From Clostridia bacterium (GTDB taxonomy: Bacteria; Bacillota_A; Clostridia; Oscillospirales; Butyricicoccaceae): 7,528 nt of DNA. Under the pieces are notes generated by a model. The model had not been told where the DNA came from. It did no database searches and saw only the letters and a list, made by a program, of their open reading frames with translations. Below are positions 1-5,564 of the stretch, piece by piece. How positions within the stretch are numbered: position 1 is the stretch's first letter; every line of letters starts with the position of its first letter. The stretch is taken from NCBI GenBank assembly GCA_017548175.1, contig JAFYMZ010000116.1:1-7528 (forward strand). The letters run 5' to 3'. The translations under genes were made by a program, and so were the position numbers.

Positions 1-432
1 AGCGCCAAACCCAAGTATACCAAGCATACCCAGCAGCCGCAGGAAATCACGCATAAGGTGGTAAAACTGTGGAAGGACGAGGGCGCGGAGCAAAAGCGGC
101 CGGCATCGGTGGAAGTGGACATCTTCCGGAACGGCGAGCTGCACAGCACCCAGACTTTGTCGGCAGAGAATAACTGGAGTTATGCGTGGAATACCCCCGA
201 TGACGGCAGCCAATGGCACGCGGCGGAGCGTGCGGTGCCGGAGAATTATACCGTTACGGTGACGGCAGAGGGCAACACCATCGTCATCACCAACGTGCAT
301 GAAAAGCCGGAATTGCCGCCGGTCCCCGGCACGGGTGATTCTGCCGTTCTGTGGCCGTATATTCTGGCCATGGGCGTTTGCGGTATGCTGCTGCTGGTGC
401 TGACGCTGGGCCGCAGAGGTAAGAATCGATGA
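1..432 (+). CDS. Cna_B-domain cell-wall-anchored surface protein (pilin/adhesin-like), C-terminal part
   Basis: This is the last 143 codons of a surface protein; the reading frame is open from base 1 and the start lies outside the window. Residues about 19-101 look like one Cna_B (collagen-binding B / SpaA-like) beta-sandwich domain: it opens with VVKLWKDEG and closes with VITNVHE. In this family a Lys in the first strand (here K22) forms an intramolecular isopeptide bond with a closing Asn (here N98), helped by a Glu (one of those around WHAAERAVPENY). A Pro-rich linker follows, then VPGTGD at residues 108-113, a hydrophobic stretch at about 118-137 and the tail RRGKNR. This is the usual sortase signal, with Val in place of Leu in LPXTG. 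The mature protein is expected to be covalently attached to the cell wall or to a pilus. The stop overlaps the next start (ATGA). Whether it is a pilin or a single adhesin cannot be told from this fragment. Confidence 0.88.
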   Translation, partial: SAKPKYTKHTQQPQEITHKVVKLWKDEGAEQKRPASVEVDIFRNGELHSTQTLSAENNWSYAWNTPDDGSQWHAAERAVPENYTVTVTAEGNTIVITNVHEKPELPPVPGTGDSAVLWPYILAMGVCGMLLLVLTLGRRGKNR

Positions 433-1001
433 GCAGAGGAAAGAAACTTGCCGCGTTGTTGGGCGCGTTGTTGCTGGTGGCGGCGGCGGGACTGTTTGTG
501 CTGCAGCAGGTCGGTGCGGCGCAGGCGGAAAAACGGGCGGCGGCGCTGCTGGAGACCTTGTATGCCGCCTTGCCGGACATTACAGCCGGGTCTATGGACG
601 ACCGGGAGGATATGACGATGCCGGTGCTGGAGGCGAAAGGGGTCAATTTTGCGGCCATTCTGGAAGTGCCGATGTTTGACTGTGCGCTGCCGGTCAGCAG
701 TCCGTGGAGTGAAAAATCCCTGCGAAATTACCCTTGCCGGTTTTACGGCAGTCTGTATGACCGCTCGCTGATCATCGGCGGCAGCGATCAGGCGGGACAA
801 CTGGATTTTTTAGAGCAGATCGACATCGGGCATAGGGTGTCGGTCACCGATATGACCGGTGCGAAATACAGTTATTCGGTGTATCGGGTAGACCGCGCCA
901 AGCACGCGGATGCGGATGTTCTGGTGGATGATGGCGCAGCGGTCACGCTGTTTGCCCGGGATTCCTTTTCGCTGGAATACATTATCGTTCGCTGTAAATA
1001 G
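429..1001 (+). CDS. Membrane-anchored sortase-fold protein lacking the catalytic residues (pseudo-sortase)
   Basis: This 190-residue protein has a lysine-bearing N-terminus and a hydrophobic signal anchor at about 8-30, so the rest should face outside. Residues about 73-190 follow the clostridial sortase pattern: an Ile/Leu-rich strand ending in LPV (87-89), WSEKSLRNYPCRFYGS (93-108), LIIGGSD (114-120), GHRVSVTDMTGAKYSYSV (134-151), VTLFARD (172-178) and a final IIVRCK. In active relatives I know, the equivalent segments read I-x-G-H-N and T-L-F-T-C followed seven residues later by Arg. Here the His position is S119 (codon AGC 783-785), the Cys position R177 (CGG 957-959) and the Arg position Y184. 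All three catalytic residues are therefore replaced while the scaffold and frame are intact. It overlaps the surface-protein gene by four bases, implying translational coupling. Its role is unknown: a chaperone or decoy for the sortase substrate, a binding module, or a decaying sortase. The fold assignment rests on remembered family motifs. Confidence 0.75.
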   Translation: MSRGKKLAALLGALLLVAAAGLFVLQQVGAAQAEKRAAALLETLYAALPDITAGSMDDREDMTMPVLEAKGVNFAAILEVPMFDCALPVSSPWSEKSLRNYPCRFYGSLYDRSLIIGGSDQAGQLDFLEQIDIGHRVSVTDMTGAKYSYSVYRVDRAKHADADVLVDDGAAVTLFARDSFSLEYIIVRCK

Positions 1002-1020
1002 AAAACGCATCAGAAATGAG

Positions 1021-1050
1021 AAAGCGCACCGCGAGAGCGGTGCGCTTTTT
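1021..1050 (+). terminator. Intrinsic terminator after the surface protein/pseudo-sortase unit
   Basis: A perfect 12-bp stem (AAAGCGCACCGC at 1021-1032, GCGGTGCGCTTT at 1037-1048) is closed by a GAGA tetraloop and runs into five Ts at 1046-1050. It starts 20 bases after the stop codon and ends the first transcription unit. Confidence 0.95.
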
Positions 1051-1079
1051 GCATATTCCGGAATAATTTCAAAAAATGC

Positions 1080-1108
1080 GTGACATTTCAACGAGTTAAT
1101 GATATACT
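1080..1108 (+). promoter_or_regulatory. Sigma-A-type promoter of degV
   Basis: The -35 box GTGACA (1080-1085, 5/6 match to TTGACA) and the -10 box TATACT (1103-1108, 5/6 match) are separated by exactly 17 bases. Transcription should start near 1114-1116, giving a leader of about 40 bases. The promoter lies just after the upstream terminator, so degV is probably transcribed independently. Confidence 0.75.
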
Positions 1109-1139
1109 TATCATCGGTTATCAAAAAACCGATGATAAG
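1107..1139 (+). repeat. 13-bp perfect inverted repeat between the degV promoter and start codon
   Basis: CTTATCATCGGTT (1107-1119) and AACCGATGATAAG (1127-1139) are exact reverse complements around a 7-base AT-rich centre. The left arm overlaps the last two bases of the -10 box and the right arm covers the first three bases of the AAGGAG ribosome binding site (1137-1142). No T-run follows, so it is not a terminator. The predicted transcription start falls inside the left arm, so the transcript would carry only part of it. A protein-binding DNA operator therefore seems likelier than an RNA switch. Confidence 0.7.
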
Positions 1140-1153
1140 GAGAAGTAAACTTG

Positions 1154-2014
1154 ATGTTTCAGATCATTACCGATTCCTGCTGCGATTTTACCGATGCGCA
1201 GTATGCAGATATGAATGTTACCCGTGTACCGCTGTCGGTACATTGGGATGGAGTTTGCCGCGATCATTTTTCTGATGAAGCAGCACTGCGGCAGTTTTAT
1301 GAGGAAATGCGGCGGGGCGTGCGGCTCAGCACCTCGGCACTGAACCCCCATCAATGGGCGCAGGCCATAGAGCCCCGGCTGCAGGAAGGAAAAGACCTGT
1401 TGGTGCTGGCGGTGTCCTCCGGCGTATCCACCACATATCAATCGGCAGAAATCGCCGCCGAGGAACTGCGGGAGAAGTATCCGCAGCGTGCCCTGCGTGT
1501 GGTGGATTCCCGCAGCGGTTCGCTGGGCGAGGGGTTGCTGTTGTGGCACGCCTGTCGCCTGCGGGATGCCGGTGCGACGCTGGAGGAAACGGCGCTGTGG
1601 CTGGAGGCGCACTGCACCCGGGTGTGCCATTGGGTGACGGTGAATGATCTGCACCATTTGAAACGCAGCGGCCGCCTGAGCAGTGCCGGTGCGCTGTTGG
1701 GCACCATGCTGGATATCAAGCCCATCATCAAAGTAACGGAAGAGGGCAAACTGGTGAGCGACGGCAAGACCCGGGGACGCAAGGCATCCATCCGGATGCT
1801 GGCAGAGCGGTTTGCCAAATACCGCTCCGTCACGGAGGAGGATCTGGTGACCATTGCCCACGGCGACTGTGCGGAAGATGCGGAAACGCTGGCCGACATT
1901 CTGCGGCAGGAGTACGGGGTAACGCACATCCATATCGGCTATGTGGGTCCCGTTCTGGGCGCGCATACCGGCCCCGGTGTGCTGGGATTGTTCCACATCG
2001 GCACCCGGCGGTAA
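1154..2014 (+). CDS. DegV family protein (fatty-acid-binding, FakB-like)
   Basis: The 286-residue product has the usual DegV length and motifs in order: IITDSCCDF near the N-terminus (4-12), LSTSALNPHQW (59-69), VSSGVSTTYQSA (88-99), VVDSRSGSLGEG (117-128), NDLHHLKRSGRLSS (164-177), LDIKPIIKVTEEGKL (187-201), and the C-terminal GPVLGAHTGPGVLGLF (266-281). DegV/FakB proteins bind a single fatty acid, and in several Firmicutes they present it to the FakA kinase for phosphorylation and phospholipid synthesis. No fakA is seen here, so the kinase partner, if any, is elsewhere. The usual SGLSGTY motif reads SGVSTTY, a mild variant in the lipid-binding region. ATG 1154 follows AAGGAG (1137-1142) by 11 bases. 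TTG 1151 would have the better 8-base spacing and add one Met, so the exact start is uncertain by one codon. It is a single-gene unit with its own promoter and terminator. Confidence 0.93.
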   Translation: MFQIITDSCCDFTDAQYADMNVTRVPLSVHWDGVCRDHFSDEAALRQFYEEMRRGVRLSTSALNPHQWAQAIEPRLQEGKDLLVLAVSSGVSTTYQSAEIAAEELREKYPQRALRVVDSRSGSLGEGLLLWHACRLRDAGATLEETALWLEAHCTRVCHWVTVNDLHHLKRSGRLSSAGALLGTMLDIKPIIKVTEEGKLVSDGKTRGRKASIRMLAERFAKYRSVTEEDLVTIAHGDCAEDAETLADILRQEYGVTHIHIGYVGPVLGAHTGPGVLGLFHIGTRR

Positions 2015-2032
2015 TGTTGATAAAAAACCAAG

Positions 2033-2062
2033 GCGGCAGTCCGACAGGGCTGCCGCTTTTTT
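2033..2062 (+). terminator. Intrinsic terminator of degV
   Basis: A 10-bp stem (GCGGCAGTCC 2033-2042 with GGGCTGCCGC 2047-2056, one T-G pair) has a GACA loop and is followed by six Ts at 2057-2062. It starts 18 bases after the degV stop and lies back to back with the terminator of the convergent operon. Confidence 0.93.
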
Positions 2063-2083
2063 CTGCGTGCGGAGCGCGGAAAG

Positions 2084-2113
2084 AAAAAACGCCCCCGTCT
2101 TGGACGAAGGGCG
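2084..2113 (-). terminator. Intrinsic terminator of the acetyltransferase operon
   Basis: Read on the minus strand, a GC-rich stem begins with CGCCCT (2113-2108), has one bulged T (2107), continues CGTC (2106-2103), has a CAA loop (2102-2100), returns through GACGGGGGCG (2099-2090) and ends in six Ts (2089-2084). It begins four bases after the stop codon of the last gene. Confidence 0.88.
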
Positions 2114-2117
2114 GTGC

Positions 2118-2552
2118 TCAGATTCGTTTTTTGAAACAAATGATGCGGTTTGCTTCCTGAAATCCCATAGCCAGATGAAACTGCAAGCTGCCGGTGTTGT
2201 CCAGCTCGCAATCACTGGCAAACTCGGTGCAGCCGTTGTTCCTGGCCCAAGCTTCACAAGCGGAAAGCAGTTCTTTTGCATAACCGCGGTCACGATATTC
2301 GGCGGTGACAAAAATGCCCTCCAGATACCCCACGGGGGAACTCTCTGTGCCTTCCACATAATCGGTTCGCAAGGCGCATTGTGCAAACCCAACGGGCGCG
2401 TCAAGGCAATATTGGATGAAAAAGGCAGACCGTTCATCCTGCATGGTTTCCAGAAACTCGGTTTCTAACGCATCCACGGTGTGGCGATTCCACAACTGAA
2501 CGGCAAGTTCTGCCAACACACGACTGTCGCAGGGCATTGCTTTTTTAATCAT
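2118..2552 (-). CDS. GNAT acetyltransferase resembling aminoglycoside 6'-N-acetyltransferase AAC(6')
   Basis: This is a 144-residue, full-length single GNAT domain. The central run LRTDYVEGTESSPVGYLEG (61-79) and the later SDCELDNTGSLQFHLAMGF (113-131) closely resemble the AAC(6')-I subgroup as I remember it, where the same region holds the aminoglycoside-facing Asp/Glu residues. The acetyl-CoA loop is RDRGYA (87-92), fitting the R/Q-x-x-G-x-G/A pattern. It would move an acetyl group from acetyl-CoA to an amine in the cytoplasm. Many clostridial proteins of this type have unknown natural substrates, so resistance should not be assumed. The start is ATG 2552, preceded by GAGGTG seven bases away. 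An upstream TTG at 2567 would place that ribosome site inside the gene. It is the last of three genes, 23 bases after the previous one. Confidence 0.85.
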   Translation of the reverse strand: MIKKAMPCDSRVLAELAVQLWNRHTVDALETEFLETMQDERSAFFIQYCLDAPVGFAQCALRTDYVEGTESSPVGYLEGIFVTAEYRDRGYAKELLSACEAWARNNGCTEFASDCELDNTGSLQFHLAMGFQEANRIICFKKRI

Positions 2553-2575
2553 TGGAGCACCTCGCAAAGGGAAGT

Positions 2576-3031
2576 TCAGAGCTGCAGCCGCAGCACGGTC
2601 TCATTTTCGTTCATTTCTCCGGTTTCGGCAAACCGATATTTATGATAGAGCGCAAGGGCCGCGGTGTTGGTTTCTTTGGTGGACAGGAGAATATGGTCTG
2701 CGCCGTGACGCCTGAAGTAATCGAGGATGATCTCCAAAGCGGCAGCGCCGTATCCGCGCCCCTGAAAATCCCGTCCGATCATCAGCCGCCACAACCAATA
2801 GCGGTCGTTGGGGTCGGCGGAAGTCAGGTCAAAGGCAAACATCGCAAATCCAACCGGCGTTTCGTCGGCGTATATGGCAAACGGCCGTGCGATTTTGCGG
2901 TATTCCTCGGCCTTTGCGGTGTCTAACGATTTCTTGTTGGATGCGATATACTGCGCTTGCTGCGGGGATACTTCCAATGCGAGAACGGCATCGAGATTGG
3001 TATCATCAATGGCGCGCAATGTAAGATTCAC
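2576..3031 (-). CDS. GNAT acetyltransferase, BltD/PaiA-like (possible spermine/spermidine N-acetyltransferase)
   Basis: This 151-residue protein is a single GNAT domain. The N-terminal pattern (EVSPQQAQYIASNKKSL at 20-36, then PFAIYADETPVGFAMFAF at 50-67) matches the BltD/PaiA polyamine acetyltransferase pattern. The acetyl-CoA loop is QGRGYG (90-95), preceded by the WRLMIGRDF strand (81-89). ALALYHKYRFAETGEM (125-140) is the usual C-terminal helix and strand. Family members acetylate spermine or spermidine in the cytoplasm using acetyl-CoA, lowering polyamine toxicity; whether this one does is inferred only from similarity. The start is GTG 3031: GGAGGG (3042-3037) lies five bases upstream and no ATG fits as well. 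It sits 24 bases after the small PH-like gene and 23 bases before the AAC(6')-like gene, so the three are probably co-transcribed. A different small amine, or a protein N-terminus, remains possible as substrate. Confidence 0.85.
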   Translation of the reverse strand: MNLTLRAIDDTNLDAVLALEVSPQQAQYIASNKKSLDTAKAEEYRKIARPFAIYADETPVGFAMFAFDLTSADPNDRYWLWRLMIGRDFQGRGYGAAALEIILDYFRRHGADHILLSTKETNTAALALYHKYRFAETGEMNENETVLRLQL

Positions 3032-3055
3032 GGGATCCCTCCGTTCGGTTTGCGT

Positions 3056-3343
3056 TTATGCCTGCACGCCCTTTTGGGTGAGGATGTCCATCAGGCGGGT
3101 TCTGCCGAAAAACACCACAAACTTGTACTCGCTTCCGTTGTGCAGAATGAAGGTCACGGTGGGCAGGAACAAAAGGGAATCTTTCTTCACGGCAGAGATC
3201 TCGCTGTATTGCATGGCCAGGTTACGGTATTCCTGCGGGATCGTGCGCTTACCGGTATGGTACGTTACGGCATCGGCATCGGCAATGAGACTGCCGCCGA
3301 TCAGTCCGTTTTTGATCAAACTGACAACAAAATGGTGCTTCAT
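3056..3343 (-). CDS. Small hypothetical protein, possibly a PH/GRAM-like domain
   Basis: This 95-residue protein has no signal peptide and no convincing membrane helix. Its pattern is beta-rich: VSLIKNGLIGGSLIADADAV (8-27, slightly amphipathic strands), a YHTGKRTIPQEYRNLAMQYSEI segment (28-49), then LLFLPTVTFILHNGSEYKFVVF (57-78) and a short C-terminal helix (RLMDILTQKG). This strand-turn-strand order with one closing helix resembles small bacterial PH/GRAM-type domains, but I cannot name the family with certainty and assign no function. The start is ATG 3343, with AAGGGGG (3358-3352) eight bases upstream. An in-frame ATG at 3406 lacks a ribosome site and would lie within the promoter region. 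It is the first gene of the minus-strand operon, 24 bases ahead of the BltD-like acetyltransferase. Confidence 0.75.
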   Translation of the reverse strand: MKHHFVVSLIKNGLIGGSLIADADAVTYHTGKRTIPQEYRNLAMQYSEISAVKKDSLLFLPTVTFILHNGSEYKFVVFFGRTRLMDILTQKGVQA

Positions 3344-3384
3344 CAGGAGTGCCCCCTTAATGTCGGATTTGTTTCTGTCTTTTG

Positions 3385-3413
3385 ATTTTATCACAGTTTT
3401 TTCCATTCATCAA
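3385..3413 (-). promoter_or_regulatory. Extended -10 promoter of the minus-strand acetyltransferase operon
   Basis: On the minus strand, TTGATG (3413-3408, 4/6 to the -35 consensus) and TAAAAT (3390-3385, 5/6 to the -10 consensus) are 17 bases apart. A TG one base before the -10 box makes an extended -10. Transcription would start near 3378, about 35 bases before ATG 3343. The site is divergent from the buk promoter, with 43 bases between the two -35 boxes. Confidence 0.65.
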
Positions 3414-3456
3414 GGCATCGCGAACCTGATGGCGGCGAAAGACCCGTACCTGTCGG

Positions 3457-3485
3457 TTGACAGCGGTGGGGGAAAGGCGTAAAAT
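3457..3485 (+). promoter_or_regulatory. Strong sigma-A promoter of buk-ptb
   Basis: The -35 box is a perfect TTGACA (3457-3462) and the -10 box is TAAAAT (3480-3485, 5/6), with a 17-base spacer. Transcription should begin near 3491-3493, just before a 14-bp palindrome. Promoter quality fits a highly expressed fermentation operon. Confidence 0.8.
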
Positions 3486-3493
3486 CAGGGTGT

Positions 3494-3507
3494 AAAGATG
3501 CATCTTT
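3494..3507. repeat. 14-bp perfect palindrome in the buk leader
   Basis: AAAGATGCATCTTT reads the same on both strands. It lies about 2-15 bases after the predicted transcription start and ends seven bases before the GAGGG ribosome site (3515-3519). It has no loop, so as DNA it would suit a dimeric regulator rather than an RNA hairpin. A binding protein cannot be named from the sequence. Confidence 0.6.
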
Positions 3508-3526
3508 GTTAAAAGAGGGTTTTGTT

Positions 3527-4582
3527 ATGGAAATACTTGTAATCAATCCCGGCTCGACCTCTACCAAAATTGCGATTTTTGAAGAAGAAACGGTCATCTA
3601 CAGCGAGACCATCCACCACGAACCTGCCGATCTGGCACCCTTCTCTTGCGTGCTGGAGCAGTTGGACTATCGCAAAGGCTTGATTCTGGCGGCACTGGAC
3701 AAGGCGGGCTATGCCCTGCGGGACTTGGATGCCGTCAGCGGTCGCGGCGGATTTATGAAGCACATTCCCTCCGGCACCTATCGGGTCACCGATGCGGTGG
3801 TGGAGAATATGCACGCGCCCATGTATGAGCACGCGGCCAATCTGGGGCCGCTGCTGGCACGGGAACTGGCCGATGCGGCGGGCATTCCTGCCTTTTTCGT
3901 GGACCCGGTGTCGGTGGATGAGATCACCGATGTGGCCCGGGTCACCGGTCTTGCGGGAATGGAACGGGAAAGCTTTTTCCATTGTCTGAATCACAAGGGT
4001 GTGGCACGCAAGGCGGCCAAGGAATTGGGCAAGACCTATGAAACCTGCAATCTGGTGGTCTGTCATCTGGGCGGCGGCGTCACTTCTGCGGCGCATCAAA
4101 AGGGCCGCGCCGTGGACGTGACCAATGTGTTCGACGAGGGCTGCTTTTCTATGGACCGGGGCGGTGCGCTGCCCACCCATCAGTTGGTGGATCTGTGCTT
4201 CTCCGGCCGCAGCAAAGAAGAAATCGTGCAGCGGTTGTCCACCGGCGGCGGTGTGGTGTCCTATCTGGGCACCCGGGATTTCCGCACGGTACAGCGGATG
4301 GCCTTGGAAGAGGGCAACGCGCTGGCCAAGCGCGTCTTTGACGCGATGGTGTATCAGCTGAGCAAGGACATTGCGGCGCTGAGCAGTGTGATGTGTATGG
4401 ACGTGGATGCCATCATCCTCACCGGCGGTATGGCATATTCCCAAGTATTTTGTGACGCGGTAGAAGCACGGGTGGGCAAGATCGCACCGGTGCTGCGGTA
4501 TCCCGGTGAGATGGAGATGCTGTCGCTGGCGCAGGGTGCGCTGCGGGTACTGCACGGGGAAGAAGAACCCGGTATTTTTTGA
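3527..4582 (+). CDS. buk: Butyrate kinase
   Basis: Buk transfers phosphate from butyryl phosphate to ADP, releasing butyrate and ATP in the cytoplasm. The 351-residue length is typical. It has the ASKHA-fold motifs of the acetate/butyrate kinase family: INPGSTSTKIAIF at 6-18 (first phosphate loop), SGRGGFMKHIPSGTY at 71-85, FVDPVSVDEI at 124-133, CHLGGGVTSAAHQKGR at 179-194 (second phosphate loop), TGGGVVSYLGTRD at 239-251, ILTGGMAYS at 297-305 (adenosine site) and the C-terminal RYPGEMEMLSLAQGALRVLHGEEE. The INPGSTST start and PGExEML end separate it from acetate kinase. Isobutyrate or other branched substrates are possible in this family. ATG 3527 is preceded by GAGGG (3515-3519), seven bases away; the upstream in-frame TTG at 3506 has no ribosome site and overlaps the palindrome. 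ptb starts 17 bases after the stop. Confidence 0.96.
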   Translation: MEILVINPGSTSTKIAIFEEETVIYSETIHHEPADLAPFSCVLEQLDYRKGLILAALDKAGYALRDLDAVSGRGGFMKHIPSGTYRVTDAVVENMHAPMYEHAANLGPLLARELADAAGIPAFFVDPVSVDEITDVARVTGLAGMERESFFHCLNHKGVARKAAKELGKTYETCNLVVCHLGGGVTSAAHQKGRAVDVTNVFDEGCFSMDRGGALPTHQLVDLCFSGRSKEEIVQRLSTGGGVVSYLGTRDFRTVQRMALEEGNALAKRVFDAMVYQLSKDIAALSSVMCMDVDAIILTGGMAYSQVFCDAVEARVGKIAPVLRYPGEMEMLSLAQGALRVLHGEEEPGIF

Positions 4583-4599
4583 GAAAAAGGAGAGGACCC

Positions 4600-5511
4600 A
4601 TGGCAATTACCACGTTGGATGCGTTGATCGCGGCGGCACAGGACGGCCCGAAGCCGGTGGTTTCGGTGGCGGCGGCTCACGAGCGCAGCGTATTGGAAGC
4701 GACGGTGGCGGCTTGGAAGCAAGGCATCGCCACGCCGATCTATGTGGGACATCCCCAAAAGATCGCAGAGATCCTGCAGGAACTGGGGCAGGACCCGGCG
4801 ACATTCCGCACGGTGGAGGCCGGCAGTGATGAAGATTGTGCCGCCAAGGCCACCGAACTGGTGGCCCGGGGCGAGGCGGATTTTTTGATGAAAGGCTATC
4901 GGGGTACGGCAACTCTGCTGCGTGCGGTGCTGCGCCGGGAAGGCGGCTTGACCGCCGGTCGGATGATGAGCCATATGATGCTGTTTGAAACGCCCCTTTA
5001 TCCCAAACTGCTGCTGATGACCGATGGCGGTATGATCCCCGATCCGGATCTGCAGCAGAAGGTGGGCATTTTGACCCATGCGGCAGAACTGCTGCTGAAA
5101 CTGGGCTATGAAAAGATCTATGCGGCCTGCCTGACGGGGGCAGAGGTGATCAATCCCAAGATCCCCTCCACGGTGCATGCCGATGTGATGAGCAAGATGG
5201 ACTGGAGCGCCTACCGGATGCAGGTATACGGCCCGGTGGCGCTGGACTTGGCGGTAAGTCCCTTTTCCTGCGCGCGGAAGGGCTACTCGGCACCCGGCGC
5301 CGGTGAGGCGGACATTTTGCTGATGGCAAATTACGAGGCCGGCGATGCCTTGTATAAGGCGGCGTGGGCCTTTGCGCCGGAATGCCACGGCGCCGGACTG
5401 ATCGCCGGTGCCAAGCGGCCGGTGGTGCTGGTGTCGCGCTCGGATTCCGTGAAAAGCAAACTGGCATCGGTGGCCTTGGGCGCACTGATGTGCCGCGAAG
5501 AGAATCAATAA
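4600..5511 (+). CDS. ptb: Phosphate butyryltransferase (phosphotransbutyrylase)
   Basis: Ptb converts butyryl-CoA and phosphate to butyryl phosphate and CoA, supplying Buk. The 303-residue length matches the family. Recognisable parts are VVSVAAAHERSVLEA (20-34), ADFLMKGYRGTATLLRAVL (93-111), GRMMSHMMLFETPLYPKLL (120-138), TDGGMIPDPDLQQK (141-154), the CLTGAEVINPKIPST segment (177-191), YGPVALDLAVSPFSCARKGY (210-229) and the C-terminal GAKRPVVLVSRSDSVKSKLASVALGA (270-295), whose SR-x-DS-x-x-SK pattern is typical of phosphate acyltransferases. A phosphotransacetylase has the same fold; the adjoining buk and the shorter length favour butyryl. The Ptb family usually has GN in the segment that here reads EAGDALYK (246-253). 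The start ATG 4600 follows AAGGAG (4587-4592) by seven bases. It is the second gene of the buk-ptb unit, the reverse of the ptb-buk order known in Clostridium acetobutylicum. Confidence 0.94.
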   Translation: MAITTLDALIAAAQDGPKPVVSVAAAHERSVLEATVAAWKQGIATPIYVGHPQKIAEILQELGQDPATFRTVEAGSDEDCAAKATELVARGEADFLMKGYRGTATLLRAVLRREGGLTAGRMMSHMMLFETPLYPKLLLMTDGGMIPDPDLQQKVGILTHAAELLLKLGYEKIYAACLTGAEVINPKIPSTVHADVMSKMDWSAYRMQVYGPVALDLAVSPFSCARKGYSAPGAGEADILLMANYEAGDALYKAAWAFAPECHGAGLIAGAKRPVVLVSRSDSVKSKLASVALGALMCREENQ

Positions 5512-5516
5512 GAAAG

Positions 5517-5554
5517 GCGATCCCGACGGAAACTCCGCCGCGGATCGCTTTTTT
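5517..5554 (+). terminator. Intrinsic terminator of buk-ptb
   Basis: An outer 7-bp stem (GCGATCC 5517-5523 with GGATCGC 5542-5548) encloses an inner helix with CGGA/TCCG around an AAC loop, followed by six Ts (5549-5554). It begins five bases after the ptb stop. Confidence 0.92.
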
Positions 5555-5564
5555 ACGTCGGATT

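Noticed and set aside
429..1001. Possibility that the missing sortase residues result from a frameshift or misread base.
   Set aside because: The motifs before and after each replaced residue are in the same frame, the protein keeps normal length to its C-terminal VRC, and three separate single-base errors would be needed.
1107..1139. Reading the degV inverted repeat as a second terminator or a riboswitch.
   Set aside because: No T-run follows it, a strong terminator already lies 57 bases upstream, and the leader is too short for a known riboswitch aptamer.
1121..2437. Open frame of 438 codons on the minus strand spanning degV and part of the acetyltransferase region.
   Set aside because: It crosses two terminators and two real genes, has low-complexity composition and no ribosome site worth noting.
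3505..3527. TTTGTTA repeated at 3505-3511 and 3521-3527, resembling half of a Rex redox operator upstream of buk.
   Set aside because: Rex sites need an inverted partner (TTAACAA) at fixed distance. Here the two copies are direct repeats and no inverted half is present, so a Rex site is not supported.
3509..5508. Long minus-strand open frames opposite buk and ptb.
   Set aside because: Both strands cannot plausibly code here; the plus-strand products match known enzymes end to end and the antisense translations show no family pattern.
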